A stretch of DNA of 64,000 bases from positions 3,041,001 to 3,105,000 of the forward strand of contig NZ_CP048209.1 in assembly GCF_010119935.1 (NCBI RefSeq), written 5' to 3'. Below are positions 49,274 through 58,472 of the stretch, in pieces. Position numbers and translations under genes: made by a program. The notes under the pieces were generated by a model. That model was not told the origin of the DNA, did no database searches, and saw nothing but the letters and a program-made list of their open reading frames with translations. The stretch comes from Paenibacillus lycopersici (lineage in GTDB: Bacteria; Bacillota; Bacilli; Paenibacillales; Paenibacillaceae). Every line of letters begins with the position of its first letter. The stretch's first letter is position 1.

Positions 49274-50179
49274 TTGATTACATGCGAGAATCTGGTTAAA
49301 ATCTATAAAACTGCAGAAGTTGAAGTCGTTGCGCTGCAAGGTTTGAATTTGCAGGTGAATCAAGGCGAGATGATGGCCGTCATCGGCAATTCGGGCAGCG
49401 GCAAATCGACCCTCTTGAATATGCTCGGCGGATTGGACCGTCCTTCCGCGGGACGTCTGACCATCGCCGGACAAGATATGCTGAAGCTGACGGACAAAGA
49501 ACAGAACGTCTACAAACGCGAAACGGTCGGTTTTATTTGGCAAAATAAAGCCCGCAACCTCGTTCCCTACCTGACCGCCAGAGAGAATGTCGAAATTCCG
49601 ATGCTGCTGCATGACCGGAAGAAGAAGCGGCTGCGCGCAATCGAGCTGCTGGAAGCGGTCGGCCTCGGCTCGCGGACCGGACACAAGCTGCAGCAGCTCT
49701 CGGGCGGCGAACAGCAGCGCGTGGCGATTGCCATCGCGCTGGCCAACCGGCCGAAGCTGCTGCTGGCCGACGAACCGACGGGCGCGCTCGATACGGGCAC
49801 GTCGGATCAAATCATGGCATTGCTGCGCAAATTGAACGCCGAGCTGGGGCTGACCATCGTTATCGTGACGCATGATTTGGACCTTGCGAAGCAGGTGCAG
49901 CGGGTCGTGCTCATCCGCGACGGCCGGACGTCTTCGGAGATGATCCGAAGAACGGACGAAGAAGAGGGCGAAGAGACTTCCGGCGAAGCGGCGGGGCTCG
50001 ATACCCATATCGAATACGCCGTCATGGATCGTTCCGGAAGGATTCAAGTGCCCGAGCATTACTTGGAGGCGGTCGGCGCCAAGGATGCGGACAAAGTGCT
50101 GCTGCGGCTCGAAGAGGACCACATCGTTTTGCGCCCGATTGCGCCGGAGGCAAAACGGGGGGGAGAACGATCGGAATAA
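49274..50179 (+). CDS. second ABC ATP-binding protein of the exporter operon
   Basis: ATPase of 301 residues with Walker [11 protein letters not shown]-loop [22 protein letters not shown], signature [15 protein letters not shown], Walker [13 protein letters not shown] and [10 protein letters not shown]. It has a C-terminal extension of about 70 residues (from [13 protein letters not shown]) ending in a small domain ([33 protein letters not shown]) resembling an AbrB/SpoVT-type or OB-like beta module. TTG at 49274 follows GGGGAGG. It may form a heterodimer with the first ATPase. Confidence 0.88.
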   Translation: MITCENLVKIYKTAEVEVVALQGLNLQVNQGEMMAVIGNSGSGKSTLLNMLGGLDRPSAGRLTIAGQDMLKLTDKEQNVYKRETVGFIWQNKARNLVPYLTARENVEIPMLLHDRKKKRLRAIELLEAVGLGSRTGHKLQQLSGGEQQRVAIAIALANRPKLLLADEPTGALDTGTSDQIMALLRKLNAELGLTIVIVTHDLDLAKQVQRVVLIRDGRTSSEMIRRTDEEEGEETSGEAAGLDTHIEYAVMDRSGRIQVPEHYLEAVGAKDADKVLLRLEEDHIVLRPIAPEAKRGGERSE

Positions 50180-50211
50180 CGATTAAATAAACGGGAAACG
50201 GACGGGTCATC

Positions 50212-51285
50212 ATGAGAGGAAAAGTGAGAATACAAGAAATCGCCGATTTAGCGGGTGTGTCCAAGTTCGCTGTTTCTCGGGCTTTATCAGGCAAAAGCGG
50301 CGTGAGCGCACAGACGCGGGAGAAAATATTGCGTGTCGCGGGCCAATTGGGCTACTTCAAGAACAACGAGCAGCAGCAGCAGCGATTCACGGGCGAATTG
50401 CAGGAATACGACGAGGTCAAGTGGGACGGCACGATCGTGGTCATGTTCCCTAATCTGCGTTACCAGAATCGCGATCATATCTATTGGGGACCCGTGTTCG
50501 AAGGGGTATCCTCGCGGTTGCGTCAGCGCGGGCTGGACATCATTACGATAACGGAGCCGTCCGACGACAACGTGTTCAAGCTGCTGAATCCGGAGGCCAT
50601 CCAGGGCATCATTACGATCGGCACGGTGACGACGCAAATTTTGCTCAAGATCAAGGAGATGGACATTCCCGTCGTCATGGTCGACCACAGCGATCCGGTC
50701 TTCGCGTGCGACACGATCTTCACGGATAATTTCAACAGCATGCAGCAGATGATGATGAAGCTGATCAGCAAAGGGTACCGCAAGTTTCAATTCGTCGGCA
50801 ACATCAAGGATGCGCAGAGCTACTTCGATCGCTGGCTTGCATTCCGCTCGACGCTGGAAAGCTGTCAGATCGAATTGCAGCAGGATCCGATGCTGATCGG
50901 ACCCGAGGCCCAGGACATCTTTCTCTTGTTCAAGCACTACAAGCCTAAGCCTGTCGAGCTTCCGGAAGTTTACGTGTGCGCGCATGATGTCAACGCGCAG
51001 TTTCTTATCGAGCAATTAGGTTATTTGGATATCGAGGTGCCTGCCCGCTGCGCGGTTACCGGCTTCGACAATACCTGCCATTCCCATCCGATTCTTGCGA
51101 CCGTCAACGTGAACAAGGAGCTGCTCGGCATGCGGGCCGTGGACCAAATGTTATGGCGTATTCAAAATCCGGGAACGGCGCACGAGAAAAAACTGATTTA
51201 CGCGGACGTTATCCTGCGGGAAAACTATGCCTATCTGCCGGATGGAGAAACGAAGCGCGACGAAGCGGAGTCGGAAACCCGTTAA
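50212..51285 (+). CDS. LacI-family transcriptional regulator
   Basis: Regulator of 357 residues. The N-terminal helix-turn-helix and hinge read RIQEIADLAGVSKFAVSRAL then SGKSGVSAQTREKI, and a periplasmic-binding-protein-like sensor domain follows (GPVFEGVSSRLRQRGLDIITI, AVTGFDNTCHSHPILATVNVNKE). It is immediately upstream of a sugar ABC locus on the same strand, so it is the natural candidate for its control. Effector unknown. The ribosome site before ATG 50212 is weak. Confidence 0.9.
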   Translation: MRGKVRIQEIADLAGVSKFAVSRALSGKSGVSAQTREKILRVAGQLGYFKNNEQQQQRFTGELQEYDEVKWDGTIVVMFPNLRYQNRDHIYWGPVFEGVSSRLRQRGLDIITITEPSDDNVFKLLNPEAIQGIITIGTVTTQILLKIKEMDIPVVMVDHSDPVFACDTIFTDNFNSMQQMMMKLISKGYRKFQFVGNIKDAQSYFDRWLAFRSTLESCQIELQQDPMLIGPEAQDIFLLFKHYKPKPVELPEVYVCAHDVNAQFLIEQLGYLDIEVPARCAVTGFDNTCHSHPILATVNVNKELLGMRAVDQMLWRIQNPGTAHEKKLIYADVILRENYAYLPDGETKRDEAESETR

Positions 51286-51799
51286 GTATAAGTTAGGCTG
51301 TTAGGTAGTTAGGCTGATAGGGAAGCGATTGCATGTCGACAGCCTAATGTTAGCAAAAGCAAGAGGTGATCACTACCAGTGTGCCGCATGTTGTTGCGCT
51401 GCTGCTGCGATCATCGATATCCTTCATTGCCTCTGCCGTCCGGTCCCTGTATGATTTCAACGGAAGATCGCTGCAACTTCACCAGGTTCGCTTCAAATCG
51501 ATCCTATTCATCGTTCAACATAGATCATAACGTACGGACGACTGCGCGAAAATTATCATTATAGGGCATTGTAGTATGGCGTTCCAGCATGACATAGCAG
51601 TATGGCATTGCAGAATGATTGCGGCTTGCAGGAGTCGTCGCCTTTCGGGTTGTTTGTAGCTTGCAAACAGATGACTTGAAAGGGGACGGCTCTTGTTTGT
51701 CTGCGCATCGGTTATGGAACGCCGCAACCCTTAACATAACAAAATAAAAACAAATTTCAATTATGTTGCAAAAATGTTGTGGATATTACAAAAACCTAA
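51286..51799. other. long intergenic region before the sugar ABC locus
   Basis: About 510 bases without a supported gene. Short direct repeats of the type GCATTGTAGTATGG / GCATTGCAGAATG occur near 51565-51617. Short frames lack ribosome sites and coding character. No terminator-strength hairpin was recognised after the LacI gene. Confidence 0.5.
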
Positions 51800-51829
51800 T
51801 TGACTGAATTTAGCTGCGGATGCTATTAT
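51800..51829 (+). promoter_or_regulatory. promoter of the sugar ABC locus
   Basis: TTGACT (51800-51805) and TATTAT (51824-51829), 18 bases apart, giving a leader of about 170 bases before the first binding-protein gene. Confidence 0.7.
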
Positions 51830-51856
51830 TGACATGTAAGTCATCTAACACTTCGC

Positions 51857-51949
51857 AAACCGGTGGTGATGGCGGAATACTAAAAAGCTAAAATTGAAAA
51901 CGGTTACGAAGCTGTTAGGTAAAGAAAAACGCAACACGTAAACCGGTGG
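51857..51949 (+). promoter_or_regulatory. cre-like site and paired AAACCGGTGG boxes in the leader
   Basis: TGAAAACGGTTACG (51895-51908) matches the cre consensus at all but the last position. The 10-bp box AAACCGGTGG occurs twice, at 51857-51866 and 51940-51949, flanking it, and contains a palindromic ACCGGT centre as in LacI-family operators. All lie downstream of the promoter, where binding would act as a roadblock. Confidence 0.55.
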
Positions 51950-52004
51950 ACCTTGCCGGAGCAGAGAAGAAATGCTCATAAAAAAACGGGAGGTTGTTTT
52001 GCGA

Positions 52005-53426
52005 ATGAAAAATATGAAAGCACTTACATTGTTGTTAGCCGCTACGATGGTCACATTGACGGCGTGCGGCAGCAGCAGCGACAACACCAGCAACTCGGGT
52101 GGCAACGCTGCCAGTAATAACGGCGCCGGCGACGCCGCGACCAACAACGCGGGAGCAACGGGCAACAATGCCGCGCCTGCCAATGACGCTGCCGGCAATG
52201 ACGCGGCTGCGGCCGACGATGCAGCGGCGCCGGCAGCGGTCAATCTCGACGGGCGAGAAATTCATATCTCCGCATGGTGGGACGGAACGCCGCAGGGCGA
52301 TACGGCCGATTCGAAGAAAGCGCTCGACAAGCTGCACGAGGTCGAGAAGAAGTATAACGTCAAGATCAAGTACGATAACATTCCGTTCGATAAATACATG
52401 GATAAGTTCACGACATCCGCGCTGGCCGGAACGCCAATGGCCGACATCTCCATTCTTGAATTCAAGCGGGCGCTTGCGCCGATCAAACAAGGCCTGATCC
52501 TTCCTCTCAGCCAATACACGCAAGGCACCAGCGATATCAACAACGAACAGAAACACACGGTCAAGCTTCCTCCGATTTTGGGCGACGAGTACTTCTTCGG
52601 CGGACAGGGCGTATCGACGGTAGGCATGTTCTACAACCGCGACCTGTTCAAGAAGCTGGGCCTGCCGGACCCGCAAGAGCTGTACGCGAACGGCCAATGG
52701 ACATGGGATAAATTCCTGGAGGTGGCGAAACAAGCCACGACCGACACGAACAATGACGGCAAGCCGGACACATGGGGCTTCGCGGACTGGGCGCCGGGCG
52801 CAGCGCGCGACTTCGGCGTAACGAACGGGGCGTTGTTCGTCAACGACGATCTGACGGTCGGCTTTACGGATCCGAAGATGATCGAAACGCTGGAATTCAT
52901 CAACCGTCTCTATAATAAAGAGAACGTCGTCAAAGTGAAGAAAGGCGACAAGAACAGCTGGGATGAAGTGAACACGTTCAAGGACGGCGATGTTGCGATG
53001 ACCTCGAACTTCGACTGGAACGTCGGCGGTCTGCCGTTCGAAGTCGGCGTCGTACCGAATCCGCAAGGCCCGAGCGGCGACGGCAAGTACACGTATGCCA
53101 ATACCGCCCAGAACGGCTGGGTCATTCCGAAGGGCGTAAAGGATCCGCAAATCGTGTATCAAATCTATGAAGAACTGCAAGACCTGCCTTCGACCGAAGA
53201 ATATCTCGGCCAGAACGGCTTGGAAGCCCTCTTCAAAAACCAGCAGGACATCGATATGGCGATTCAGCACATCAACGGCACGGGCCGTATCTCGCTTGAA
53301 GAAGGCGTTGCCGATTATCCTTGGTTCTCGGTCATGGACGACATCATCAAGAAGAACCAATCCGTATCCGCAACCGTCGAGAAGTACAAAGCGCCTGCAG
53401 AAGCCGCTCTTGCCAAATTGAAATAA
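52005..53426 (+). CDS. extracellular sugar-binding lipoprotein
   Basis: ABC substrate-binding protein of 473 residues, solute-binding family 1. The signal peptide ends in a lipobox (VTLTAC), then comes a long low-complexity Asn/Ala/Asp-rich linker to about residue 75. The binding fold begins at REIHISAWWDGTPQGD and includes KVGMFYNRDLFKKLGLPDP-like hinge sequence (GMFYNRDLFKKLGL) and EVGVVPNPQGPSGDGKY. It probably captures an oligosaccharide. ATG at 52005 follows GGGAGG. A terminator after it suggests that it is expressed above the genes downstream. Confidence 0.9.
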   Translation: MKNMKALTLLLAATMVTLTACGSSSDNTSNSGGNAASNNGAGDAATNNAGATGNNAAPANDAAGNDAAAADDAAAPAAVNLDGREIHISAWWDGTPQGDTADSKKALDKLHEVEKKYNVKIKYDNIPFDKYMDKFTTSALAGTPMADISILEFKRALAPIKQGLILPLSQYTQGTSDINNEQKHTVKLPPILGDEYFFGGQGVSTVGMFYNRDLFKKLGLPDPQELYANGQWTWDKFLEVAKQATTDTNNDGKPDTWGFADWAPGAARDFGVTNGALFVNDDLTVGFTDPKMIETLEFINRLYNKENVVKVKKGDKNSWDEVNTFKDGDVAMTSNFDWNVGGLPFEVGVVPNPQGPSGDGKYTYANTAQNGWVIPKGVKDPQIVYQIYEELQDLPSTEEYLGQNGLEALFKNQQDIDMAIQHINGTGRISLEEGVADYPWFSVMDDIIKKNQSVSATVEKYKAPAEAALAKLK

Positions 53427-53443
53427 GGTTCGAAAAGGTATTG

Positions 53444-53484
53444 AAGGGAGGGGAGGCCGGATGTGCCGGTACAACCCTCCTTTT
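53444..53484 (+). terminator. terminator or attenuator after the binding-protein gene
   Basis: AAGGGAGGG / CCCTCC stem with an inner CCGG / CCGG part and TTTT. Partial read-through would give the usual binding-protein excess over permease genes. Confidence 0.65.
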
Positions 53485-53667
53485 CTATTCAAACCGGTCC
53501 TAACAAGCGGCAGGCGAAATCGATAATACATATCAAACATGCCCGTACGGTGTTTGGTGTTTTGATAGGTTTGTTATGCGCAGGCAGGGCGATAGGCGCA
53601 TATGCGCAGTTTATCGCCGTCAGGTTGATTGTTCCGCAGATCAAGTCGCCGCCTAGGAGGGCTGACA

Positions 53668-56604
53668 TTGAAAGGGAGAAAACGGCTAAAGAAATGGATG
53701 ATGACGGCGGCATGCGTCGTCATCGCGGCAGCGCTGCTCGTCGTATGGACGCGGACGGGCAATGACGGAACGGCATCCGCCGGAAGCCGGTCGGAATTCG
53801 ACGAGAGCGCCTGGTCGACGCAGCAGGACGGACGCGGTGATTACGCGGAATATTTGGCGAAGAATGCAAGCGCTGTCTTCGCGGACGGCGAAATCATCCT
53901 GGATGCCTCCAATTACGCCAAGACGGAGGGGGAAGGCTTCGGGAAGCTGGACAATTACGAGGGCATGACCGGCTCATCCCTTAAGACCGGCGAGCAAGGA
54001 CGCGTGGAATGGAACGTCGATGTGAAGCAAGCGGGCTTCTACAACATCGGGCTGCAGTATTTCCCGATCGCAGGCAAGAGCTCCAGCATCGAACGTTCGC
54101 TCGAGATCGACGGCGCCGTACCGTTCACGGAAGCGTCCTATCTGCAGTTCGACCGCGTGTGGGATAACGAGCTTGATCATATCAAACAGGACAATCAAGG
54201 CAATGATCTGCGGCCGGAGCAAATCGAGAAACCGGCATGGCGCGAGGCGATACTCGAAGATTCGGACGGTTATTATGCCGATCCGTTCAAATTTTATTTG
54301 AGCGCCGGTCAGCATACGATTGCTTTCGTTTCGCAGCGCGAGCCGATGGTCATCCATCAAGTGAAGCTGTATCAAGAGAAACAGCCTGCTGCATATGAGG
54401 AAACGCTGAAGCGGTACGAGCAGGACGGATTGAAGAAAACCGGCGGCCAGCTGATCACCGTACAGGGCGAGGCGGCCATTGCGAAGTCGTCGCCGACGCT
54501 CTATCCGCAGACGGAACGCTCGACAGGCGCCGTCACGCCGTACAGCCCGAAGCTGATCCGCGTCAATACGATCGGCGGCTATAACTGGCGTCTGCCCGGG
54601 CAGTGGATCGAATGGGAAGTCGACGTGCCGGAAGCGGGTCTTTACCAAATCGGCATGAAGTCGAAGCAGGAATTCGTGCGCGGGCTGTATTCGACGCGGC
54701 GGCTGCTGATTAACGGCGAGGTGCCGTTCAGGGAAGCCGAACGCATTCCGTTCCGCTACAAGAACGGTTACCGCATCGATGTCATGGGCGGCGACGAGCC
54801 GTACCTGTTCAAGCTGGAGAAGGGCAAGAACATCATTCGCATGGAAGACACGCTTGGCGAATTCGCGCCGCTCATCCGCGAAGTGAAAGAGAGTCTGTAC
54901 AATCTCAATGCCATGTATCGCAAAATCATTATGATTACCGGCGCTTCGCCGGATAAATACCGCGATTACCGATTGGATAAGCAAGTGCCCAAAATGTTGG
55001 AAACGTTCCGTACCGAGAGCGACCGGCTGACCGCCGTCAGCAAGGAACTGAAGCGGCTGTCGGGCGGGAGCAGCGATTCCGAGGCGCTTCTGAAGACGAT
55101 GGCGCTGCAGTTGAACGAATTGGTGAAGGACCCCGATACGATTCCGCGCCGTCTTGCCGCGTTCAAGAGCAACGCGGGCGGACTGGGCACCTGGCTGCAG
55201 AAAGCGATCGAGATGCCGCTGCAGCTCGATGAAATCTACGTCGCTTCGCCGGATAAGAAATTTCCGTCGTCCGGCGAAGGCTTCTTCTCCAAGCTGAAGC
55301 ATGAACTAGCGACGTTCATGTATTCGTTCGTTATCGATTACAACCAGATCGGCAACGATTCCGACGAGAAGAATCAGAAATCGATTACCGTCTGGATCGG
55401 CAGCGGCCGCGACCAGGCCAATACCTTGAAAGCGATGATCGATGAAACGTTTACGCCGGAAACGGGCATTAACGTGAACTTGAAGCTCGTGCAGATGAAC
55501 ACGCTCTTGCCGGCGACGTTGGCCGGCCGCGGTCCGGACGTCGCGATGCAGATCAGCAACGATATTCCGGTCAACTACGCGATGCGCGACGCGGCAGCCG
55601 ATCTGACGCAGTTCTCCGATTATCCGGAAGTGGCGAAGCGGTTCCGGGATAGCGCGCTCGTGCCGTACACGTACGAGAAGGGCGTGTACGCGCTGCCGGA
55701 GACGCAAACGTTCAACATGCTTTTCTACCGCAAGGACGTGCTCGCGGAGCTCGGTCTCGAGGTGCCGCAAACCTGGGACGACGTGTACAAGATCTTGACC
55801 GTTCTCAGCAAGAACCGCATGCAGTTCGGCATGCCGATCACCGTTCCGCAAACGTCGGTGCCGGTGCCGGGCCAGAACATTCCGCCGAACTCGATCTACG
55901 GCTCGCTGCTCATGCAGAACGGCGGCCAATTCTACCGCAACGGCGGCAAGGAGTCCGATCTGGATTCGAGAACCGGCGTGGAAACGTTCAAGGAATGGAC
56001 GGATTTGTACAGCGACTACAAGCTGGAACGCGAATTCGATTTTGCTAACCGTTTCCGTACGGGCGAAATGCCGATCGGCGTCGTGGATTACACGACCTAT
56101 AACCAGCTCACCGTCTTCGCGCCGGAAATTCGCGGCATGTGGGGATTCGCTCCGATTCCGGGCACGAAGCAGGCCGACGGCACGATTCGCAGAGACACGC
56201 CCAGCACAGGCAACGGTACGCTGATGATGAACAGCGCCAAAGACAAAGACGCGTCCTGGGCTTTCATGAAATGGTGGACGAGCGAGAAGACGCAGACGAG
56301 CTTCGGCCGGGAGATGGAGGCGCTCATGGGAGCTTCCGCGCGTTATCCGACGGCGAACATCAAAGCGCTCGACAGCCTGCCTTGGCCGGTAGCCGACTAC
56401 GAGAACCTCAAAGCGCAGTTCGAATACGTTCGAGGCGTGCCGGAGGTACCGGGCGGTTACTTCACCGGACGCCATCTTCAGAACGCGTTCCTGAAAGTCG
56501 TCGTCGAGAAGAATACGGAAGCGCGCGAAGCGATTCTGGACTATACCCAATACATTCAAGACGAGATCAAAGCCAAGCGCAAAGAATTCGGCCTGACGGA
56601 ATAA
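53668..56604 (+). CDS. membrane-anchored carbohydrate-module / solute-binding fusion protein
   Basis: Protein of 978 residues. An N-terminal membrane anchor (WMMTAACVVIAAALLVVW) without lipobox is followed by two beta-sandwich modules resembling CBM6/35-type carbohydrate-binding domains (about residues 70-230 and 270-420, the latter with GQWIEWEVDVPEAGLYQIGMK). A helical region (about 430-560) precedes a complete family-1 solute-binding domain (about 570-970, VWIGSGRDQANTLKAMIDETF, ETQTFNMLFYRKDVLAELGLEVP, PIPGTKQADGTIRRDTPSTGNGTLMM). It may hand glycans from the surface to the transporter. TTG at 53668 follows AGGAGGG. Confidence 0.85.
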   Translation: MKGRKRLKKWMMTAACVVIAAALLVVWTRTGNDGTASAGSRSEFDESAWSTQQDGRGDYAEYLAKNASAVFADGEIILDASNYAKTEGEGFGKLDNYEGMTGSSLKTGEQGRVEWNVDVKQAGFYNIGLQYFPIAGKSSSIERSLEIDGAVPFTEASYLQFDRVWDNELDHIKQDNQGNDLRPEQIEKPAWREAILEDSDGYYADPFKFYLSAGQHTIAFVSQREPMVIHQVKLYQEKQPAAYEETLKRYEQDGLKKTGGQLITVQGEAAIAKSSPTLYPQTERSTGAVTPYSPKLIRVNTIGGYNWRLPGQWIEWEVDVPEAGLYQIGMKSKQEFVRGLYSTRRLLINGEVPFREAERIPFRYKNGYRIDVMGGDEPYLFKLEKGKNIIRMEDTLGEFAPLIREVKESLYNLNAMYRKIIMITGASPDKYRDYRLDKQVPKMLETFRTESDRLTAVSKELKRLSGGSSDSEALLKTMALQLNELVKDPDTIPRRLAAFKSNAGGLGTWLQKAIEMPLQLDEIYVASPDKKFPSSGEGFFSKLKHELATFMYSFVIDYNQIGNDSDEKNQKSITVWIGSGRDQANTLKAMIDETFTPETGINVNLKLVQMNTLLPATLAGRGPDVAMQISNDIPVNYAMRDAAADLTQFSDYPEVAKRFRDSALVPYTYEKGVYALPETQTFNMLFYRKDVLAELGLEVPQTWDDVYKILTVLSKNRMQFGMPITVPQTSVPVPGQNIPPNSIYGSLLMQNGGQFYRNGGKESDLDSRTGVETFKEWTDLYSDYKLEREFDFANRFRTGEMPIGVVDYTTYNQLTVFAPEIRGMWGFAPIPGTKQADGTIRRDTPSTGNGTLMMNSAKDKDASWAFMKWWTSEKTQTSFGREMEALMGASARYPTANIKALDSLPWPVADYENLKAQFEYVRGVPEVPGGYFTGRHLQNAFLKVVVEKNTEAREAILDYTQYIQDEIKAKRKEFGLTE

Positions 56605-56616
56605 GGAGGGATCCAT

Positions 56617-57588
56617 GTGTCAACGATCGGTACACCGAGTCAGCCTTCAGTGACCGTGACAACCGGGAAGCCAGCGGCGAAGACGTCAAGCTGGTGGGCA
56701 ATCAAATGGCAGGAGATCAAAGCGCATAAGCATTCTTATATCCTGATGTCTCCTTATATGCTGCTCTTTGCGGTCTTCACCGTACTGCCCGTGGTCATGT
56801 CCGTCATTATCAGTTTTACGTACTTCAACATGCTGCAATTCCCTCGCTTTATCGGATGGCAGAATTATTCCCGGCTGTTCCTGGAAGACGACGTGTTCTT
56901 GATTGCGATCAAGAACACCATCCTCTTCGCGGTCATTACGGGGCCGCTCAGCTATATCGCGTGTTTCGTCTTCGCCTGGATCATTAACGATCTTCGGCCG
57001 AAGCTGCGCGCGTTCATGACCTTGATCTTCTACGCGCCTTCGATTTCGGGGAACGTCTACTTCCTCTGGCAGATGATCTTCTCGGGGGACCGTTACGGAA
57101 TCGCGAACGGTTTCCTGATCAAGATGGGCGTCTTGCTCGACCCGATCCAGTGGCTGAAGACGGAGGCATACATCATGCCGATCATCATCCTCGTCCAGCT
57201 CTGGCTCAGTCTCGGCACGGGCTTCCTCGCTTTCATCGCGGGTCTCCAAACCGTGGACAAGACGCTGTACGAAGCGGGCGCCGTCGACGGGATCAAGAAC
57301 CGCTGGCAGGAGCTGTGGTACATTACCCTGCCTTCGATGAAACCGCAGCTGATGTTCGGCGCGGTCATTCAGATCACCTCGTCCCTGGCTATCGCGGACG
57401 TGTCGATCTATCTGGCAGGCTTCCCGAGCGTCAACTACGCTGCCGAAACGATCGTCACGCACTTGATCGACTTCGGTACGATCCGATTCGAGATGGGCTA
57501 CGCATCCGCGATCGCGACCGTGCTGTTCACCTTGATGGTGGGCACGAACCTGGTCGTTCAACGACTTCTCAGGAGGGTGGGGGAATAG
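56617..57588 (+). CDS. sugar ABC transporter permease (MalF type)
   Basis: Membrane permease of 323 residues with six hydrophobic segments and the EAA motif YEAGAVDGIKNRWQELWYITLPSMKPQL that docks the ATPase. GTG at 56617 is within reach of AAGGAGGG. It is translationally close to the fusion binding protein (12 bases) and to the next permease. No ATPase is encoded in the visible part of the locus; such systems commonly use a shared MsmX-type ATPase. Confidence 0.92.
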   Translation: MSTIGTPSQPSVTVTTGKPAAKTSSWWAIKWQEIKAHKHSYILMSPYMLLFAVFTVLPVVMSVIISFTYFNMLQFPRFIGWQNYSRLFLEDDVFLIAIKNTILFAVITGPLSYIACFVFAWIINDLRPKLRAFMTLIFYAPSISGNVYFLWQMIFSGDRYGIANGFLIKMGVLLDPIQWLKTEAYIMPIIILVQLWLSLGTGFLAFIAGLQTVDKTLYEAGAVDGIKNRWQELWYITLPSMKPQLMFGAVIQITSSLAIADVSIYLAGFPSVNYAAETIVTHLIDFGTIRFEMGYASAIATVLFTLMVGTNLVVQRLLRRVGE

Positions 57589-57592
57589 TCCG

Positions 57593-58459
57593 ATGAGGTT
57601 AGCGCTTCCAATTCGCAAGAAAAGGGTAAACCGTTCGTTCGCCGGAACGTTCTGGATGTTTATTTTTCTCGCAGCCGTCGCCGCTTTCATGGCGCTGCCG
57701 CTCGTGTACGCGATCAACGCGGCGTTCAAGCCGCTCGACGAAATCTTCCTGTTCCCGCCGACCTTGTTCGTCCGGCATCCGACGACGAGCAACTTCATCG
57801 ATCTGATGACGCTGCTCGGTCAATCCTGGGTACCGTTCTCGCGGTATATTTTCAACACGTTCTTCATTACCGGCATGGGCGTCGTCGGACACGTGCTGCT
57901 GGCCTCGGCCGCGGCGTATCCGCTCGCGAAGCATAAATTTCCGGGATCGCGGATCATCTTCACGGTGGTCGTGCTCTCCCTGATGTTCACGCCGCAGGTT
58001 ACGGCGATTCCGAACTACATGGTCATGTCCTGGATCGGGCTCATCGATACGTATTGGGCCGTTATCGTGCCTGCCTTCGCGTTCTCCCTGGGCCTCTATT
58101 TAATGAAGCAGTTCATGGAGCAAATTCCCGACGCGCTGCTGGAATCGGCGAAGATCGACGGCGCCAACGAATACCGGATTTTCTGGCAAATCGTCATGCC
58201 GAACGTGAAGCCGGCCTGGCTCACGCTCGTCATTCTGCTGTTCCAGATGCTGTGGGGCACGGACGGCAACGGCTTCATCTACAGCGAGCAGTTGAAGACG
58301 CTTCACTACGCCTCGAACCAGATCATCTTCGGCGGCATCGCTCGCGCCGGCGTCGGCTCGGCCGTCGCGTTGATTCTGATGAGCGTGCCGATCGCGCTGT
58401 TCGTGGTGTCGCAAAGCCGCATTATCGAAACGATGACGACGTCCGGCATGAAGGACTAG
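57593..58459 (+). CDS. sugar ABC transporter permease (MalG type)
   Basis: Permease of 288 residues with the EAA motif LESAKIDGANEYRIFWQIVMPNVKPAW and the typical C-terminal end of MalG partners. It follows the MalF-type gene by four bases and precedes the NHL-repeat gene by 13. ATG at 57593 has AGGAGGGTGG upstream. Confidence 0.92.
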   Translation: MRLALPIRKKRVNRSFAGTFWMFIFLAAVAAFMALPLVYAINAAFKPLDEIFLFPPTLFVRHPTTSNFIDLMTLLGQSWVPFSRYIFNTFFITGMGVVGHVLLASAAAYPLAKHKFPGSRIIFTVVVLSLMFTPQVTAIPNYMVMSWIGLIDTYWAVIVPAFAFSLGLYLMKQFMEQIPDALLESAKIDGANEYRIFWQIVMPNVKPAWLTLVILLFQMLWGTDGNGFIYSEQLKTLHYASNQIIFGGIARAGVGSAVALILMSVPIALFVVSQSRIIETMTTSGMKD

Positions 58460-58472
58460 GGGAGGTGGAAGC

